Part shown: positions 53,063-55,924 of the stretch, one piece after another
Layout: each line of letters opens with the position of its first letter
Numbering within the stretch: the stretch's first letter is position 1
Assembly (NCBI RefSeq): GCF_023072615.1
Contig: NZ_JAKNRW010000033.1
Location: forward strand, 1-55,924
Length of the DNA: 55,924 bases
Reading direction: 5' to 3'
Origin: Pseudomonas violetae
Lineage (GTDB): Bacteria > Pseudomonadota > Gammaproteobacteria > Pseudomonadales > Pseudomonadaceae
Program-made: the position numbers and the translations under genes
The notes under the pieces: generated by a model
Seen by the model: only the letters and a program-made list of their open reading frames with translations
Database searches by the model: none
Told to the model about the DNA's origin: nothing

Positions 53063-53237
53063 GGGTCACTCCTCAAGCAAAAGACAGAACGCGTGCAGCC
53101 GCACGATCACGGCTGATAAGGCCTGTAGTTTTAGCTTTCCGGAGGTTACTCAACAAACGACCTTTAAGAGAGATATCATTCCGTTTATTCATGCTGTGCA
53201 TTGCTGGCAATAAAGAGACAAGAAGAAAGGATCGCCC

Positions 53238-54179
53238 ATGCTGAACAAACGCTACCTGCCGTCGATCACCGCCTTGCAGTGTTTCGAGGCCGTCACCCGG
53301 CATTTGAGCTTCACCCGGGCCGCCGAAGAGCTGAATCTGACCCAAAGCGCCGTCAGCAAACAGGTGGCGCAGCTTGAAGAATTGCTGCAGCACCTGCTGT
53401 TTCGCCGGGTGCGCCGCCGCCTGCAGATGACGCCGGCAGGCGATCTGTACCTGGTGGAAGTACGAAAAATCCTCACCCAGGTCGAGATGTCGACCCATTA
53501 CCTGCGTTCCTACGGTGGAGAAACCGAAGTCCTGCGGGTCTCGACGCCGCCGACCTTTGGCGCGCGCTGGTTGGTGCCGCGCCTGAAAGGCTGGCGCCTG
53601 CGGCACCCCTCGATCCATCTGGACCTGTGCAGCGAACAGGAAGCCGATGATTTGCTGCAAGGCCGCAGCGACCTGGCGTTCTACTTTGGCCAAGGGTCAC
53701 GCCCAGGCACCGAATGCCTGAAGCTGTTCAGCGAGGAGCTGGTTCCGGTCTGTGCCCCGGGCAGCCTTCCGGCCACGCCTTTCACCGACCCAACCCAGCT
53801 CGCCGACCTGGTCCTGCTGCAAAACGCTTCCCGCCCCCAGGCCTGGCACGACTGGTTCGACAGCCAGGGCTTCCACACCGAACACAGCTACCACGGGCCG
53901 CGCTTCGAAACGTTCTACATGTGCATCCGCGCCGCCCAGGTCGGTTGTGGCGTGGCGTTGCTGCCCAGATTTCTGGTGGAAGAGGAATTGGCTGACGGCA
54001 AACTGGTCATACCCTGGCAACATGCGATGCCCAGCTCTGACGCGTATTACCTGGCCTACCCCGAACATTCGGCGGATGTGCCGAAGGTGCGCGATTTTGT
54101 GAAGTGGATGCTGGAGCAGGTAGATAATTCAGCGGAACGCTTAACTATTGCGCGAAGCGTATTGATCACGATCGGCTGA
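53238..54179 (+). CDS. LysR-family regulator, divergent from amaBA
   Basis: 313 residues. N-terminal winged HTH (LSFTRAAEELNLTQSAVSKQ) and a C-terminal effector domain (RVSTPPTFGARWLVPRLKGW). It is GcvA-like in sequence. Divergent from amaB across a 175-base gap, as the LysR gene next to amaAB in P. putida, so it probably controls that operon in response to a lysine catabolite. AGAAAGGA lies upstream of the start. Confidence 0.9.
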   Translation: MLNKRYLPSITALQCFEAVTRHLSFTRAAEELNLTQSAVSKQVAQLEELLQHLLFRRVRRRLQMTPAGDLYLVEVRKILTQVEMSTHYLRSYGGETEVLRVSTPPTFGARWLVPRLKGWRLRHPSIHLDLCSEQEADDLLQGRSDLAFYFGQGSRPGTECLKLFSEELVPVCAPGSLPATPFTDPTQLADLVLLQNASRPQAWHDWFDSQGFHTEHSYHGPRFETFYMCIRAAQVGCGVALLPRFLVEEELADGKLVIPWQHAMPSSDAYYLAYPEHSADVPKVRDFVKWMLEQVDNSAERLTIARSVLITIG

Positions 54180-54298
54180 CTCGCAGAGAGGACAGCCGAA
54201 CCTGACGTCGCTATTGGATTGAGCCGACTAATCTATGTAGCGTTCGAACTGAACTCGCCAGTTATCCTGAATCGAGTATTTCATCACTGATAGTAAAA

Positions 54299-55330
54299 CT
54301 ACCCCTGCCTTAATCTCTGTGCATACTCGGCTGCTGATCTTACAGCGCTTGGAAGTATTCGATCGCCTGACGGATAAGCCTTAAAAACTTCATCCATCTG
54401 ATTTACGACGTTGTTTATATTCGACCTGAATAATTGATAACCTTCGACTATTCTTTGCTGCTGCGCCTCAAGCGGAACCCAACTCTTGGGATCTGGAATG
54501 TTAACTTTCAAGGGGTCATCGGAGTACATACCAACTGCCTTAATATTATGAGCATCAAGCTTATTTACAGCACGCGAAGTTTTCCCCACCTTTAAAAAGT
54601 CATCATAATGCACCCTGTCTGCAGCTAGTCTTTTCAGTGTCATCTCCGGCACATTGTTTTTTGGACCCAGAGTCGTCAACGGATCCAGTTTGGGGAGCGG
54701 CCCGGCACCACTATTTAGAGGTAGTGCACTTGAAACCTGCCTAATCCGCGGCCTGGGATTATTTTTTAATAGCCTGGAGATAAATTGCGAGAGACTTAAT
54801 GCGGCATGCCCTGAAGGATCAATATTATTCACCGGATCTCCGAGGCAATACTGATATGCATTCCGCCCCCCTGTTCCGAGTGGACTCCAGCTGTCTGGGG
54901 TTGTAAAACGCATCAGTACCGGATTGAACACTCGGTATCCATTGCCCAACATATAACACCCAGTCACTGGATCCCTGCTCTCGCCATTAAACTGCAGCCC
55001 ACCAAGCTCACTGTCACTCGGTTCACGATACCCATAAGGTGTATAGGTACATGATCTAGCGGGCGTCATTCCGCACAAGGTCAACACGGACCGTTGACGA
55101 TCAGTGAACAGCAGATGGGTTTTAAAGGCGCCGGTCAGATGTTCCTTTTGTGCTAACAGGTAATCTTGATGCTGCATGACTGAATACTGAACCGCGTCCT
55201 GAATGACCGAGGTTAAACGATTTTTCAGGTAGAAACAGTTTCGCGGGGCTTTGTCGCTCCATGCTGTACTTGCTACCAAACGATCTAACGCATCGTAAGA
55301 GTACCTACATAAAATGGTTCGATTTTTCAT
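54299..55330 (-). CDS. small RHS repeat-associated core protein with variable C-terminal tail
   Basis: 343 residues. It begins MKNRTILCRYSYDALDRLVA, the usual start of Pseudomonas orphan mini-RHS proteins, then LLFTDRQRSVL, the core GNGYRVFNPVLMRFTTPDSW and NAYQYCLGDPVNNIDPSGHA. After the core comes an unrelated, AT-rich tail of about 140 residues (LKRLAADRVHYDDFLKVGKT; WVPLEAQQQRIVEGYQLFRS). The tail differs from that at 25099-26019. Tail activity unknown; no immunity gene is seen. AAGGA nine bases upstream supports ATG 55330, just outside an IS end. Confidence 0.82.
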   Translation of the reverse strand: MKNRTILCRYSYDALDRLVASTAWSDKAPRNCFYLKNRLTSVIQDAVQYSVMQHQDYLLAQKEHLTGAFKTHLLFTDRQRSVLTLCGMTPARSCTYTPYGYREPSDSELGGLQFNGESRDPVTGCYMLGNGYRVFNPVLMRFTTPDSWSPLGTGGRNAYQYCLGDPVNNIDPSGHAALSLSQFISRLLKNNPRPRIRQVSSALPLNSGAGPLPKLDPLTTLGPKNNVPEMTLKRLAADRVHYDDFLKVGKTSRAVNKLDAHNIKAVGMYSDDPLKVNIPDPKSWVPLEAQQQRIVEGYQLFRSNINNVVNQMDEVFKAYPSGDRILPSAVRSAAEYAQRLRQG

Positions 55331-55344
55331 GGTAATTGTCCTTA

Positions 55345-55432
55345 GGGAAGGTCTGAAGTAAGCAGCCGTTTTTAACGGCCTCGCTGTCTGAGGTTCAAAA
55401 AACACCGACTTAATCGAAAATCAGACCTTTCC
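55345..55432. repeat. short element bounded by 12-base inverted repeats
   Basis: GGGAAGGTCTGA (55345-55356) and TCAGACCTTTCC (55421-55432) match at 11 of 12 positions as inverted repeats, enclosing 64 bases with a small GCCGTT-TTT-AACGGC hairpin. It may be a small non-autonomous copy of the adjacent IS, or part of the IS end itself. Confidence 0.5.
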
Positions 55433-55476
55433 TCCTGTCAGTTCACTATTTTTGCGGAAGAGCACTTTTTCAGGGC

Positions 55477-55924
55477 TCATTGTCCACATCTCAGGCGCAC
55501 CTCGCCTGCATTCAATAGTCGTTTTCGTATCATCCAAAGGTTCGATAAGGCAAACAGTGTGGTCTGCTGCGCGGTGTTTTTCACCAAGCCTCGGAAGCGG
55601 ACTTTCGTATAACCAAACTGGCGCTTGATCACCCGGAAGGGATGCTCAACCTTGGCCCGGACTTGAGCTTTCGCGTATTCGATTTTGCGGCGCATGCGAC
55701 CGATCAGGCTCTTTTTTGCATGCTTCTTATAGCTGCTGGGTCGCGCTGCGATCGACCAGATCATCTGGCGATTTTGATGCTCCGCACGCTTCTCCATGCC
55801 GGTGTAACCGGCATCGCCAGAGACGTAAGTTTCCTCGCCATGCAGCAACTGATCGACCTGAGTCACGTCCGCCACATTCGCTGCCGTACCCACTACGCTA
55901 TGCACCAGACCGGATTCAGCATCG
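55477..55924 (-). CDS. IS5-family transposase, C-terminal part (cut by window end)
   Basis: About 149 codons are visible, open to the window edge. VSGDAGYTGMEKR holds the second Asp region and AKVEHPFRVIKRQFGYTKVR the catalytic Glu block of the DDE domain, followed by NTAQQTTLFALSNLWMIRK. This is the IS5 pattern (IS1182-like families differ). It reads into the element from beyond the window. The visible part is intact. Confidence 0.9.
   Translation of the reverse strand, partial: DAESGLVHSVVGTAANVADVTQVDQLLHGEETYVSGDAGYTGMEKRAEHQNRQMIWSIAARPSSYKKHAKKSLIGRMRRKIEYAKAQVRAKVEHPFRVIKRQFGYTKVRFRGLVKNTAQQTTLFALSNLWMIRKRLLNAGEVRLRCGQ

Larger units (their letters stand above)
55345..55924. mobile_element. 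IS5-type insertion sequence, right part (left end outside window)
   Basis: Contains the 3' part of an IS5-family transposase gene and about 130 non-coding bases. The likely outer end starts GGGAAGGTCTGA at 55345-55356. A mirrored copy TCAGACCTTTCC lies at 55421-55432, so the exact boundary (55345 or 55432) is uncertain without the other end. Confidence 0.65.

Overview
The window reads as chromosomal DNA of a fluorescent Pseudomonas (P. fluorescens group). Evidence: high-GC codon use, dense REP/REPIN palindromes of the 'GTGGGAGC...GCTCGCGA' and 'GTAGGAGC...' types, and gene blocks matching known Pseudomonas synteny (ureA-GNAT-ureB as around PA4866, desT beside ureEFG as at PA4890-4893, an SDR followed by a liv-type ABC operon as at PA4907-4913, amaAB with a divergent LysR as in P. 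putida). No rRNA, tRNA or CRISPR array was seen.

Layout. 1-2266: end of a cobalamin operon (cobL 3' part, cbiD, cobK). 2270-2476: an antitoxin remnant. 2571-7771: a copper-handling cluster (two DUF2946 proteins, a PCuAC chaperone, the OprC-like copper receptor, a PepSY membrane protein). 8080-18349: the nitrogen block urtABCDE-ureDA-GNAT-GNAT-ureBC, apparently one long operon behind a sigma-54 promoter and punctuated by four REPINs. 18412-26019: accessory DNA with a 1733-residue LRR/NEL-type E3 ubiquitin ligase effector, an orphan histidine kinase and a small RHS-core protein. 26095-28841: chaperone genes (cbpM, cbpA, divergent yegD-like). 28976-33433: AI-2E family permease, PsiF, DMT exporter, lipase, a frameshifted small membrane-protein gene, and a ferritin-like protein. 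33595-35151: two AT-rich tandem paralogues of unknown function. 35226-39030: AsmA-like protein, a secreted 14-residue-repeat protein, DesT. 39210-41609: ureEFGJ behind a second sigma-54 promoter. 41802-43826: AGE-family epimerase and SDR. 43827-44667: non-coding region with a cluster of DnaA-box matches. 44668-49828: a liv/bra-type ABC operon behind a third, near-perfect sigma-54 promoter. 50193-54179: L-pipecolate catabolism (amaA, amaB) and LysR. 54299-55924: a second small RHS-core protein and a truncated IS5-type element.

How the genes fit together. Urea is imported by UrtABCDE and hydrolysed by UreABC, which is matured with nickel by UreD, UreE, UreF and UreG; UreJ probably moves nickel. 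All three nitrogen-related operons have -24/-12 promoters, each with upstream NtrC-like half sites, which suggests one nitrogen-limitation regulon. The copper genes appear to cover uptake across the outer membrane, periplasmic chaperoning and inner-membrane steps.

The most novel material is the tandem paralogue pair (33595-35151), the NEL-type effector away from any visible secretion system, the intergenic DnaA-box cluster, the 42-bp repeat gene, and the shared sigma-54/NtrC control. All calls come from reading the sequence; no database search was run.
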